A DNA stretch of 64,000 nt from Camphora micrantha (taxonomy: Eukaryota; Streptophyta; Magnoliopsida; Laurales; Lauraceae): positions 42,537,238 to 42,601,237 of the forward strand of contig QPKB01000001.1 in the NCBI GenBank assembly GCA_003546025.1, read 5' to 3'. A program made the position numbers and the translations under genes. Below are positions 13,901-25,900 of the stretch, in pieces (positions within the stretch are counted from its first letter, which is position 1; each line of letters begins with the position of its first letter). Below the pieces are notes generated by a model that did not search any database, was not told the origin of the DNA, and saw only the letters and a list, made by a program, of their open reading frames with translations.

Positions 13901-16900
13901 CTGCAAATTTCTCCGTTGATGATCACAAGATCGCTTGCCTTACAAAGCAATGTTGGGGCTTCTCCCCAAAGAATTCAATCCGGGTCAAGTGGGCTTCAGA
14001 AAAATACCTCAAACACTCCTATTTCATTGACGTGAATTGTTCCACTAAAGCCACTTGGCGATGGAGACAGAACTCTTTTTCAAAATCACATCCATCATAT
14101 AATTGAAGAGGTTAAAAAACATGAGATTCTGTTTGGATTCTTGGTTACCTTCAAGTAAAATTGTTCCTAAAATTGGGTATCGGAGGATTATTGAGTCTTG
14201 CTTCAATATCAGCTCTATTGTGCCAACGGCAATTGGGACTTGGATGCCATTTGTAATCTTCATATCCCTTTAAGACATTCGTTTAATCGACTGCTTCCCT
14301 AGAGGGGGGTGATATCAATATTTGGAAGCCCAACAGAAAGGGGATTTTTACTGTCAAGTAAACTCCGTCCTGCATCTCACCCTCCATTGGCAACCCACCT
14401 GAATGGCCTAAATGGGTTTGGTTCAAGGGCCACATTGTTAGGGTTTTCATTTGTTGCAATTTGATTGGATGCATTCACATTTTCATGACAGCTTGATCTC
14501 TCATTTTCTCATAAGTTTTAATCTTTGCATCTTGGAAATCTTCATGCATCTTTTCTTAAATTTTTCATGAATGGCATCATATTTTGAACTTTACAAGTTA
14601 GCTTCAAAAGTTTTATCAATTGGAATTTTGAAAATTCATGCATAAACATGTTTTAAACCACACTTTGAATCTCATTTTCAAACATAGTAGTCAAATCAAC
14701 TCTTGTTTTTCCATGGCCAAAACTCCCTTTCTGAAAATCATTTTCAAATAAAAAAACTAGGGAATAGTCGGTTAGCCGCCATGGAGTTCGATCACCTCAC
14801 AGTCACAATAACTGGATAAACAAAAACTCAGGTTGTGGATGTCGATCAGTTGGCGGTCACCTTGCGGTTAACCACCAACTGGAGGTTGGCTAACCGCCTT
14901 TGAAAAACTAGCCGTTGGGTTTTGACCGATGGAGGTGCGGTTAATTACGGGCCGTGGTTAACCAGCCATATAGCTGTTAGAAAGTGTTTTTCTATAAATT
15001 TGAGCCTCTTCCTTGGGATTTGTTCCAACACTTTTGAGTCTTTTGAGGGCCAAGGAAGGATGATCAACTAGGCTAGGCTAGAGGAAGGCTAGGAGGGCTA
15101 ATCCATAGATTTCAACCTTTGATTCTTCATATGGGTTTGCTCCCTTTTTCTCAAAATTAATTCATGCTATGTTTTAAATCTTTGTTTCAATTAATGGCAT
15201 GATTAAATGTTTGTTTAACTTGTTCAAATGTTGTTTTGCATAACATGCTTAGGATTTTAAACATGCTTAGTAATATGTTTTCAACATTTGACTAGATTAA
15301 CACATGTTATTAATTTCATGTTTTGAACAAACTTGCTAGACTTGGGTTGCATTTTCAAAAACTAGTTTGTTCATCTTTCTAAACGTGTGCATCATTTAAT
15401 ACCTCTATCTCACATTTATGGGATTCATCTTTGCATCATTAATGAGCATTCAATTTCAAAAAGAGAGAGAATTTCAAGCATATGCATCATTCATAAATCT
15501 TTGTATTCACAATTCTTATGCCTTGAGTTGAGTTTACATTTTTACATCAGCCTATGTTAGGAACCAAAAAAAAATTTGTACTCAAATGCATCTCTCTTAG
15601 TGTATTGATAGACACAATCTAGAGAGTTAATTTTCATTGTTGTATAGGTTATTGCTAAGCCTTTGAAAAGCATAAGCAGTTGTAAAGGGTATTGCTAATC
15701 CTTGAAAAGCATAAGGAGTGGTTTGTAAGGTTAAAGGTGAACCTTAAACCTCAAAAGGAGATAGTGGAAAATCTAGTAGAGTGGATGTAGGGATGTTGGC
15801 CGAACCACTATAAATTTATTGTATTATGGTGAATGATCACATGTGCTTAGTTATGGTTTATGCTCATAATCTATGTTTATGGTTGATGTGTATGGTTATT
15901 GATTATATGCTTGATGTTTAGATCATATGTTTATGTACTTCTTAGAGACATCACATGTATTCAAATTAATTGATCTTAACCAAAGAAAAATTGGATATAG
16001 GAATCTGAAATTGGTCTAGTTTTTGGGCTCACCCTATTCATCCCCCTCCCTCCTCTTCTCTAGTGACATTCAAGCCGGGAGTGGCCTTGAATCATCTGAT
16101 CATTTATTAATAATTGGACAAAATTATGCAGCATGGTTTTTCATCATTAATGGGTTTGGTTGTGGGTTAGATATATTGTTCGACGAATTTATTTTAGGGA
16201 TATTATGTTATAGTATGAATTCTTCCAAAATTTGTTCATATTTTGTTGAGCCTTATAATTATTCATGTCACATGTTCTCAATTCATTCTCAGTGTACCTT
16301 CAGTTTCTAGTTCTCGTTCTAGATAAATCTCATTGATCCAAATTTAACTTTATGAATTATTTATGTTTATCCTTAATGATTGGATTGTGTGGAATGATTA
16401 TAATCATGACCTAGTGTCGTTTTCTATGTTTTTATTTCAAATGTAAACTGAGGATGTGTATTAGGTTCAGATTTAACATATTGGCATGGTTCAGGAACAA
16501 TTGGGCAAGTGATTCAATGTTTTCATAAAACTCTGTTTTTCGCAGAAAATCAGTCATGTTTGACTGAGTTTTAAAAAACGATTTCCAAAAAATCTGATAT
16601 TTGGATATGTTGTTTGCATGTCCTAGTACTTCTTCTTTCATGCAGTACTCATTTTCAGATGTATTATAGGTTAGGAGATATTGCTGTTTCATCGAAACAT
16701 GTCAGAATAGTGCAGGACAGAACCTGCACTGCTGTCTTCAGCAAGTTTCTCGGAGGAATTTACAATGATCTGGGTTTTGGTGAAACCATGAAAGCTGTAG
16801 ATAATCGAGCTATCTTTCAAATGGTTCTGATCTTGCAATATTGAGTTTCCCAGAATATTTTAAGAATTTCGCATGGTAGCTAGTCACTGAGAACTTTCAA

Positions 16901-19900
16901 CAAAAATTCTATTTCCACTGCAAAATATTGATTTAACCTATCTCATAGCCTATCGACTTTAGTTCACACCTCGAAATTTGGAATCCAGGTAGTCCAGGTT
17001 TCAGGGTGCGAGTCGTGTGACAAATTTCCTTCAGCAGAATTTGACCTTGCAGGGGTGAATTCAACTGTGCTTGCCCAAAAAGGGGATCCACATGTCTCCC
17101 TATTCATCCATCAAGAATCCCACCGCTGCTTGCAAGTTTGATCCAGGGTAATATAGAAATTTTCAACACTTTCCCCATCAATCCATCCTCTCTATCCAAA
17201 TAAACTATCTGACCACTCTCCATGTGGTGGCCCAGTCTATTTATTCGCCCAAGCTTCAGATTGGAAGTCCTACCTATGGTGGTTATCCCAGGTCATGAAT
17301 CACACACTAACTGATTGGTATGCTCGAAATGCTGTCTGAAGGCATGCCAAAGGATCTCACTAAAATTTGATCAGTGGAAATTATGCCCAATCAGCTCCAT
17401 CAATAGATCTAGAATCACCCATCTCCTCTATAATGACCTGCTGCCTTAATGTGGAAGAAGATGGGTTTCCTGCATGCTTGTGTTTTGCCTGCTGCAGGTT
17501 TATTGAGCTGCAGAATGAGCCTGCACAGTTTCCCAGCTGAAGGTGGTGCTTCCAGCCACTCACCTTGGCTTTGTATCACCGAGGCTCTCCTTCTTTGCAG
17601 ATTTCTGCAGTGTGGCCTGGTTTTGATATTCTTGAAGGCAGATTTTCAGGTGGTGCTCTCAGTCTACGCTGGGCAGTGCTATCAGCTGTGAATTTCTTCT
17701 CGGGCTGGCCATGCTTTTTTTTATTTTTATAGTGAGTTGTATTGCTAAGCTAGCAGTTGCATGTTAGGGATTTGTTGTTTGGGGGGTGTTGATAACTCTA
17801 TTCTTGCCCAGCTTTGGGGAATCTCTGCTTTTCTATTTTGAGTTTTGCTCTGTTTAGTTGACCCAGCTAATGGGTTAGATCTCTCCCAATTTTGGGGGGC
17901 TTTCCACTCGATGCTTCTTCCCACTGCAGGTCACCATATGCCTCAGGATAGCAAGTCACCACAACGAGGCGCAGTAGCTACTTGCTGCAAGGATCAACAG
18001 ATCCTTGTATTAAAAGAAGAAGAAGAGCAAAAGAGAGAGAAATTGTGAAATCTGTCATATCCCAAACAGAGAATCGACTGTTGCTCTTATACACAAAGTA
18101 TTGCTAATTACAGCCTATGATTAATTCCTAATTACATGTGTATACAAGTCAGAAAGGAAAGAATATAATTGTGATTGCTGTTATACAACTGTATAATGTT
18201 GACCGAATCTAAGAAATCCCACACGTGGGTGTTTCCATGTTTGAACTTTGGGCCTCTTGGTAATGGGCCTTCTGCAGAGCATGCTTTGTTTGTGCTTCTA
18301 CACTCCCCCTCAAATTGATGTGGTTGTTTGTCACTAAGCATCAATTTGGAAAGAATGAAATCATGACGATTGCGGGACAAGCTCCTGGTGAACACATCTG
18401 CCGGTTGTTCAAATGAAGAGATATAGGGTAGACAGATATTGTTAGAGACAAAGTGCTAACGAATAAAGTTACAGTCGATTTCAATGTGTTTAGTGCGCTC
18501 ATGGAAAACAATATTTTTTTGCAATCCGAATACCACTTGTGTTATCTGCATACAGCGGAGTAGGGTCTTTGATGAAGACGCCGAATTCTCGAAGAAGAAG
18601 ACACAGCCATATGACATCGCTGCAGGCTAAAGACAATATTTGGCCTCGGCCGACAATTTGGAAATTGTGCTTTGTTTCTTGCTTTTCCATGAGATGAGAG
18701 AGGGGTCCAAGAACATGCACCATCCAGTCATCAAGCGATGAGTGTCGGGACATCCAGCCCAATCCGCATCAGTATTCTTTCAATTGTAATGAAGCTGTGG
18801 AAGGGTAAAGAAAACCACGATCCCGAGTACCCTTGACATATGGGAGAATTCGATAGACAGCTTGAAGATGTGGTTAATGAGGACTGCCTATAAATTGGCT
18901 AACAGTTTGCACAACATGTGATATATTAGGCCGCACCATGGTTACGTAGAGAAGGCTACCAACCAAACAACGGAATAGGGTAGGATCTATAAGAGGATGC
19001 CCATCTTCTTTAATGATCATGACATCTATATCTCTATTGGAATGTGGTTTGCCTTCTATTAACCACCATCCTTAAAACTAAAAATACTAAAATTAGAAAA
19101 TACATCAAGACAGCGGTCAAAATCTCAGTCTCCTCTCTCTCCACTCTCCTCTCTCCACTATCCTCTCTCTAAACTGACTGACCCCCATAAGTTCCTCTAA
19201 AAAAAATCCCAAATTTTGTATGTGCAAGCAGGCCTGCCTTTTTTATGGGTTGTTACTGGGTCTAACTGTAATAATAATAATAATAAATATATATTACAAA
19301 ATATTGATAAAATGAACCTTAATGTTGAATTATATGTTAGCATCACCAAAGACAAAAAAACCAGCCTAAATATAGTAAAAAAAAGCAACAACCAAAATGA
19401 AATAATTACTGTTCATAAACTAAAAATGACATGATTAATGCCTTTCCAAATTAAACAACTTAAGGAATTGGGTACTGGGTCTAACTCCAAGCATGTGATG
19501 AATAAGAGACCAAAGCCTGATATTAAGCCCAACAATTTCTATTTTGAAATTCTTTATTTAATATATTTTAACTTTGAAAGTAAAAAAACATTTTATTGAG
19601 CTATCTTCAAATGGGAGCTTCGCGCGGAAAAAATTAAAAAAAATAACCATCTTCGCATATGGATCGAGGCCTGGAGTAAAAAAAATTCAACTGCAACTAG
19701 GGGTTTAGGTAGATAATTCCGCGAACTTTTTTTTTTAATGATATAAGTGATGTTATAAAGCCTTTTAATTTTGGTATGTAACTCATTAACAATATTATCC
19801 GAGTATAATTTATATGTTAGTCGTACCTTTGTAAGTACGAATCTCTAGCATTGGGTCCCTATATTGCAAGGGGTTTCATAAGTATAATGACTTGATAAAA

Positions 19901-22900
19901 AAAAAACAGAGAGAAATAAATTAAAAAAAATCACCGAAAATGAACTTAAAAAAAAATAATGACCATATCCAAAAAATAAAGAAAAAAAAAAAAAAGGAGA
20001 AAAAACAAACTTAGGTCAAACGAAAAATAATAATAATAAAAAAAAGATAAATTACACAATATTGACAAAATGAACCTTAATGTTGAATTATATGTTAGCA
20101 TCACCAAAGACGAACAACTAGCCTAAATATAGAAAAAAAAAAAAAAAGCAACAACCAAAATGAAATAATTACTATTCATAAACAAAAAATGACATAGGAT
20201 TTAATGCCTTTCCAAATTAAACAACTTGAGAAATTGGGTACTGGGTCTAACTACAAGCCTGTGATGTATTAGAGACCCATGGTCCCAAGCATGATATTAG
20301 GCCCATTAATTTATATTTTGAAATTCTTTATTTAATATATTTAAACTTTGAAAGAAAAACAAATTTTATTGAGCTATCTTCAAATGGGAGCTTCGCACGG
20401 GAAAAAATAAAATAAAATAACAAAACTATCTTTGCATATGGACCGGGGCCTAATGTAAAAAAATTTTCAACTGCAGCTAGGAGTTTAAGTAGATAATTAT
20501 GCATGATGTTTTTTTTAATGATATAAGTGATGTTATAAAGCCTTTTAATTTTGGCATGTAACTCATTGACAATATTATCCGAGTATAATTTATTTGTTTG
20601 TCGTACCTTTCTAAGTACGAATCTCTAGCATTGGGTCCCTATATAGCACGGGGTTTCATAAGAATAATGACTCGATAAAAAAGAAGAGGAAAAAATAAAA
20701 AATAAAAAAAACTAACATCACCAAAAATGAACATAATAAAAATTATAATGACCATATCCAAAAAAGAAAAGAAATAAAATAAAAGGAGAAAAACCCAACT
20801 TAGGTAAAAAAAATTAAAAATTAAAAAAATGTATATTACAGAATCGATATCTCTATTGGAATGTGCTTTGCCTTCGGTTAACCACAGTTCTCCAAACTAC
20901 AAATCCTTATTTTAGAAAATACATCAAAACAGGTGTCAAAATCCCCATCCATGCCAAGTCTCCTCTCTCTCCACTCTCCACTCTCCTCTCTCTCCACTAT
21001 CCTCTCTCTAAACTAATTGACCCGCATAACTTCCTCAAAATCCTCTCTCTAAACTAACTGACCCGCATAACTTCCTCAAAAAAAAAAAAAAAAAAAGTAC
21101 CTCTCACTTCGTAACTGCTCTCCTATCTACTACTCCAAATACAGAGAATATTAAAAAAAAAAATCGAGTGACAACAGAGGAGGAGAAGGAGAGAGATATA
21201 GAAGGGAGAAGAAAACATAAGGAGATCCCATCATTTCCAATCCGTGATTGCGTTTTGATGTTATGTTAGTATCTCTCTCTCTCAACTTCATTTTTCTTTC
21301 ATTTATCCTGATTGTGTTTCATGATCTGCTGCAACGCTGTAGCTTAGATTAATTTCTTCTATCATTTGATAATTTGGGTCACTTTCACAAATGCATAGTA
21401 ATCCACATCAAGAGGTCTCTAGCATAGATTGTGTTTCCGGATCTCTAGCATTGGGTCCTTGTATAGCACGGGGTATCATAAGTATAATGACTCGATAAAA
21501 AAAAAGATAAATAAATAAATAAAAGACTCATCACCAAAAATGAACAAAAAAATATATATATTTAATGACCATATCCAAAAAACAAAAGAAATAAAATAAA
21601 AGGAAAAAAAACCCAACTTAGGTCAAACAAAAATAATAATAAAAATGTATATATATTACACAATATTGACAAAATAAACCTTAATGGCAATACATGTAGC
21701 TGAAACACACTCTTACAAAAAGGCCAATGATATAAAATAACTAAAAAATGTTTGAGAAATTTAAAAAAGGACTCACAAGTTTACTAATTAATAAATTTAT
21801 TAAAAATAATTCGTATTAGACTGTGCATTTGGTGGTTCTGCGGTCCGTGCAGAGCACGGGGTTTTGCTAGTTAAGCTCTATGGGAGTGGCAAATGTTCTG
21901 GCATCGTCAAGTCACGCAGAATGAATTAAGTCATCAGCATATTTTGATTGAGTGATTTGAATACCATCTTGTTCAGTTGAACCTCTGGACCTAGAGAGTA
22001 GGTTAAGGAACCAAGGACCTTCATTTTAAAGGTACTCATGAGGTGAGATTTAAATCCAGTGATCCCAGCATGATCATTCCCACTAATTATCATATCATCA
22101 ACATATATCAATAAAATTGTATGGCTGTGAGAGGATCTTCGAATGAAGAGAAAGTTGTCATTTGAGCTTTGATAGAAGCGTGCCTGAAGGATGGCAGATC
22201 AGAACTTTTCAAACCAGGCACGAGGGGCTTGTTTGAACCCATATAAGGACTTTGTCAACTTGCAGACATGCTGTGGAGGACAAGCACATCCTAGTGGCAG
22301 ACGAATATACACAACCTCCTTGAGATCCCCATGTAGAAATGCAAAATAATTTCTTCCGACAGTCCCGCAACATGTCCATACATTTTACATTCAAAGCATT
22401 GTGGTTTCTGACCATGAGCAGATAGAAAGGATGTCTCATCAGTTTGTGATGGTCCTGCTTGTACAAGACCTTTGATTCCTCAAGAAGGGAACTATGTGAA
22501 GAAAGACGAGTTTCTTCGCGAAGGACCTCTTGAACACATGTATCCAGATCTGAAGAGATTTCCCGATTCATGAGGGTTGCTCGTACTGGTTCAAATTCTA
22601 AACGAAGATTCATCAGGAATTGATTGCCATGGAGTTATTCCTGAAGTTTGAGAGCTTGAGGAAGAAATGCCGCGGAGACAACCTGCAGGAGCATCTGGTC
22701 ACTCTCGGTCCGTGAGGTTAGAAACCCATTGTAATACTCCTGTACAGTCTTATCATTTTGGTAGTGTTTTGCTAACTCCGTGTCCAAATGGAATCTGCGG
22801 GCTTTATTTTGTTGATGATATACTTTCTTCATGTGTGCCCACATATCATAAGCTTTCGTGAAAGCTTTAAGTGCTAATGTAAAGGTGGGGTCAACAGAGT

Positions 22901-25900
22901 TAAGAATCCAGGTTATCACCTTAGCATTTTGTTGATTCCAACTGGCAATAGTCTTATCAGTTGTTCCAGTGGGATCTGTAATTGGCTTGATAGTAGTTCC
23001 ATCCATGTAGCCCAACATCCCTTGTCCCTCCATAAAGTTCTTAAGATTGACCAAGACAGATAGTTCGTTCCATTGAATTTGACAGAAATAACATCTACTT
23101 TATCCATGAGTAAAATGCCCAAGTATTAGTGTCCAAAGGAATGGACTGAATCACAAATTTCAAAATCTCAGAAAGAAAAAAAAACGCCCCCTGGGCGACC
23201 AGAAATTTTGAAGAAGGGATGATAGCCTGCTGAAATGGTATTTTTCTGCTGATCAGCCTTCCAGGTTAGGTTGGTGGTCTAGTGTATTAACTTCTGGAAA
23301 AAGAACCACTGTATTCTAGTGGTTGGATTTGATTTTCGAGCACTAAAATAGAAACAATTTCAGAAAATTTGTTAAACACAGAGAGCTATAAAACACTGAC
23401 CTATTGGGCTGATAAAATCCCAAAAGAATGTGTAATATTCTAGTCAATATTGGACGACACTGATGGTGGAGTTTTCTGATGGTCCCACTTTCTGGAGGTG
23501 GGGCCCAGTGTTTGATCTGGCTGATATGGCTGTGGACTTCCTCAAAAAAAATGTTGCCAGAAATTTTCCTTGGCAGAAACAGAGGTTCTGTATGGCTGAG
23601 ATGAATCCTGTAATAAGCAGAAGCAATGCTGTTCAAGTCTTCTTCCTCCTCTGTTGCATCAAATGAAGAAAGACAGAAGTGGCTGTGGCTGTCTTTGATG
23701 GACGACAGACAGTGACACAGACAGGGACTGTTTTCTGAAGAACAGTAGATGATTGAAGGTGTCCTGTGTCTCTGATACCATGTTAGGATCAACAGATCCT
23801 TGTATTGAAAGAAGAAGTGCAAAAGAGAGAAATTGTGAAATCTGCCGTATCCCAAAGAGAAGTGGTGTCAAATCAATCTGAAGGTGGAGATTGCTTCCTT
23901 ACCTTAGTGGTAAGGAGTGACAGTTCTCATTATGAGGTGTTGGGTTCGAACCCGACCTCCTCATTTCAATCCACGCCCTTCTACACTTACCACTGTTGAC
24001 TTGATTAATGCAACCGCTTAATTTTATGGGTTCATTTTTGTTCAATTCTTAATCATGATGAGACCTTCCAACCCCCATCACCCCACTTCCTACATATAGA
24101 CCTTTCAAAAATTGTGATTGAAAGAATATAATTGTGATTGCTGTTATACAACTGTGTAATGTTGACGGAATCTAAGAAATCCCACACGTGGGTGTTTCCA
24201 TGTTTGAGCTTTGGGCCTCTCTTGGTCATGGACCTTCCAAGGTGGGCCTTCTGCAAAGCCTGCTTTGTTTGTGCTTCTACACTTGCAAGCTTCTCATTCA
24301 TTTTGTAAAGAGGGTTTTCCCCATTCTTTTGGGAGCTATGAACATATTCTTCTCAGCTTCCAGAAAAAAAAATAAGAATAGTATTTTAAGACTTTCTAGC
24401 TGTTTAGTCATCAATTAAAAATGAGCTATGAATATTAGTATTTTAAGACTTTCGAAAAAAAATTTATCATTAATTTTAAAAAAAGGGTGCAGAATTCATT
24501 TTTTAAAGCACAGTCGTCTGAGCCGTTGTCATGCTACAGCTAGAAGCATTAGAAGAGTAACCACAGCGACAATGCCCAAGTATATGATGCAGTGAGCATG
24601 ATGCAACTTTGAACATCTAAATCTAAGGTAAGGATACACAAATTTAAACCATCTAATAATCTAGTGTCGTGAGAAATTTGAGTTGAAGAAATTAGGAACC
24701 ATCTTTCAAATAATCACTTAAATATATTATTACAAAAGACAGAAATACTTGTTATATCATTCTTAGAATCCACTTAAAATGATAATAGCATACTTCCACT
24801 GTACACAAGCATATATAAATAATCAAGTATCTTGCAGCCTCCACAATACCTCATCTAAAAATATGATCGCACCACCAGAAAGCTCATTGGCAAGAGAGAA
24901 TATTGTCCCCAATAAGCGTTCACTTTCACCATAATATTTTGACATGACAACTTCAAGAGGCACATATAACAGCGGCACGCCCTGCAATGAATGCTAACAA
25001 CTTTTAAGGTTCAAGACAAAACCATTATAAGTTATGCATAAAGATGGAATGAAAACCAGCAAGCTTAAACAAGTTTTGCAATCTTTTCACATTAAATTTT
25101 CGAATCACAAAATAAACTCACTTGAATAAGGTTTAATAATTAACAAGAAAAAGAAAAGTTCAAAACAAAACAGTGCAAGATAGAAATTTCCCACATAGTT
25201 AAGAAATTTTGCAGTCCCATGATAAATTGTTTTTGTGCTTGATTATGGTCTGGAAGAGAAAATTTGGGAAAAATGTATGCCTTAAATGTAGAGAGAATAT
25301 ACACTAATATGCATTATTTAAATATCAAGCTACAATACCCCAACAGATTAAGGATAGAGTAACACATAAATTAAAACAATAAAACCATTCACTACCAAAC
25401 AAAAGTGTACTCCACAACACACCCCCTCAAGCTAGGCATTTGCATCAAATTACGCCCGACTTTTCCAGAAGATTGAACATCATATTCTGCATAATGCCTT
25501 CGTAAAAATGTCAGAAGCACATCGTTAGACTTGACAAATGGAGCACTAATAAGCTCCTTTCTTATTTTCTCTTGAATCAGATGATAATCCATCACACTGT
25601 GTTTAGTTCTCTCATGATATACTGCCGTAGAGAGATACATATTGCTGCTTGATTGCACAATACATGGGAGTAGGAAGCTGCACATGGAAACCAAGCTCCT
25701 CCACAGAACCTTTCAACCCTACTGGCTAACATGTATTTTCACCTAACCACCACCATCTTTTATTTTTCTTTTTTTTTCTGACCATCTGTTAATTCAGCTT
25801 GCACGTCACCACATTGCCACCAATAAAGGTGCAATATCCTAAGCCTACCAGCAATCATCTAGCAATCAGAGAGAGAGAGAGAGAGAGAGAGATGTGGAAA

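Larger units (their letters stand above)
19025..21870 (+). mobile_element. Helitron, non-autonomous, inserted in Copia-2
   Basis: The 5' end is TCTATATCTCTATTGG after an A (19024). The 3' end is a hairpin CCGTGC-AGA-GCACGG (21845-21859), a 7-nt spacer, and CTAG (21867-21870) before a T (21871). A/T flanks, TC start, hairpin and CTRR end with no target duplication are the Helitron hallmarks. Removing it makes the Copia-2 RT frame run through with no base gained or lost. No helicase or Rep coding region is present. It has internal copies of its own 5' end (20844) and of a roughly 760-bp AT-rich unit. Confidence 0.87.
17986..24281 (-). mobile_element. Copia-2 retrotransposon with nested Helitron and SINE, 5-bp target duplication
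   Basis: CTTGC flanks the element on both sides (17981-17985, 24282-24286). LTRs are 17986-18302 and 23781-24281; a tRNA-Met primer site is at 23768-23780 and a polypurine tract next to the left LTR. It lies in the sense orientation of the host gene. The coding part has lost the protease-integrase region: gag runs straight into RT at about 22344. The RT-RNase H part is split by a Helitron (19025-21870). The LTRs differ at several sites and by indels over the shared 140 bp at the right, so it is clearly older than Copia-3. Confidence 0.93.

Noticed and set aside
14436..16070. Full SIRE element
   Set aside because: No primer site, gag or pol follows; only LTR-like text is visible.
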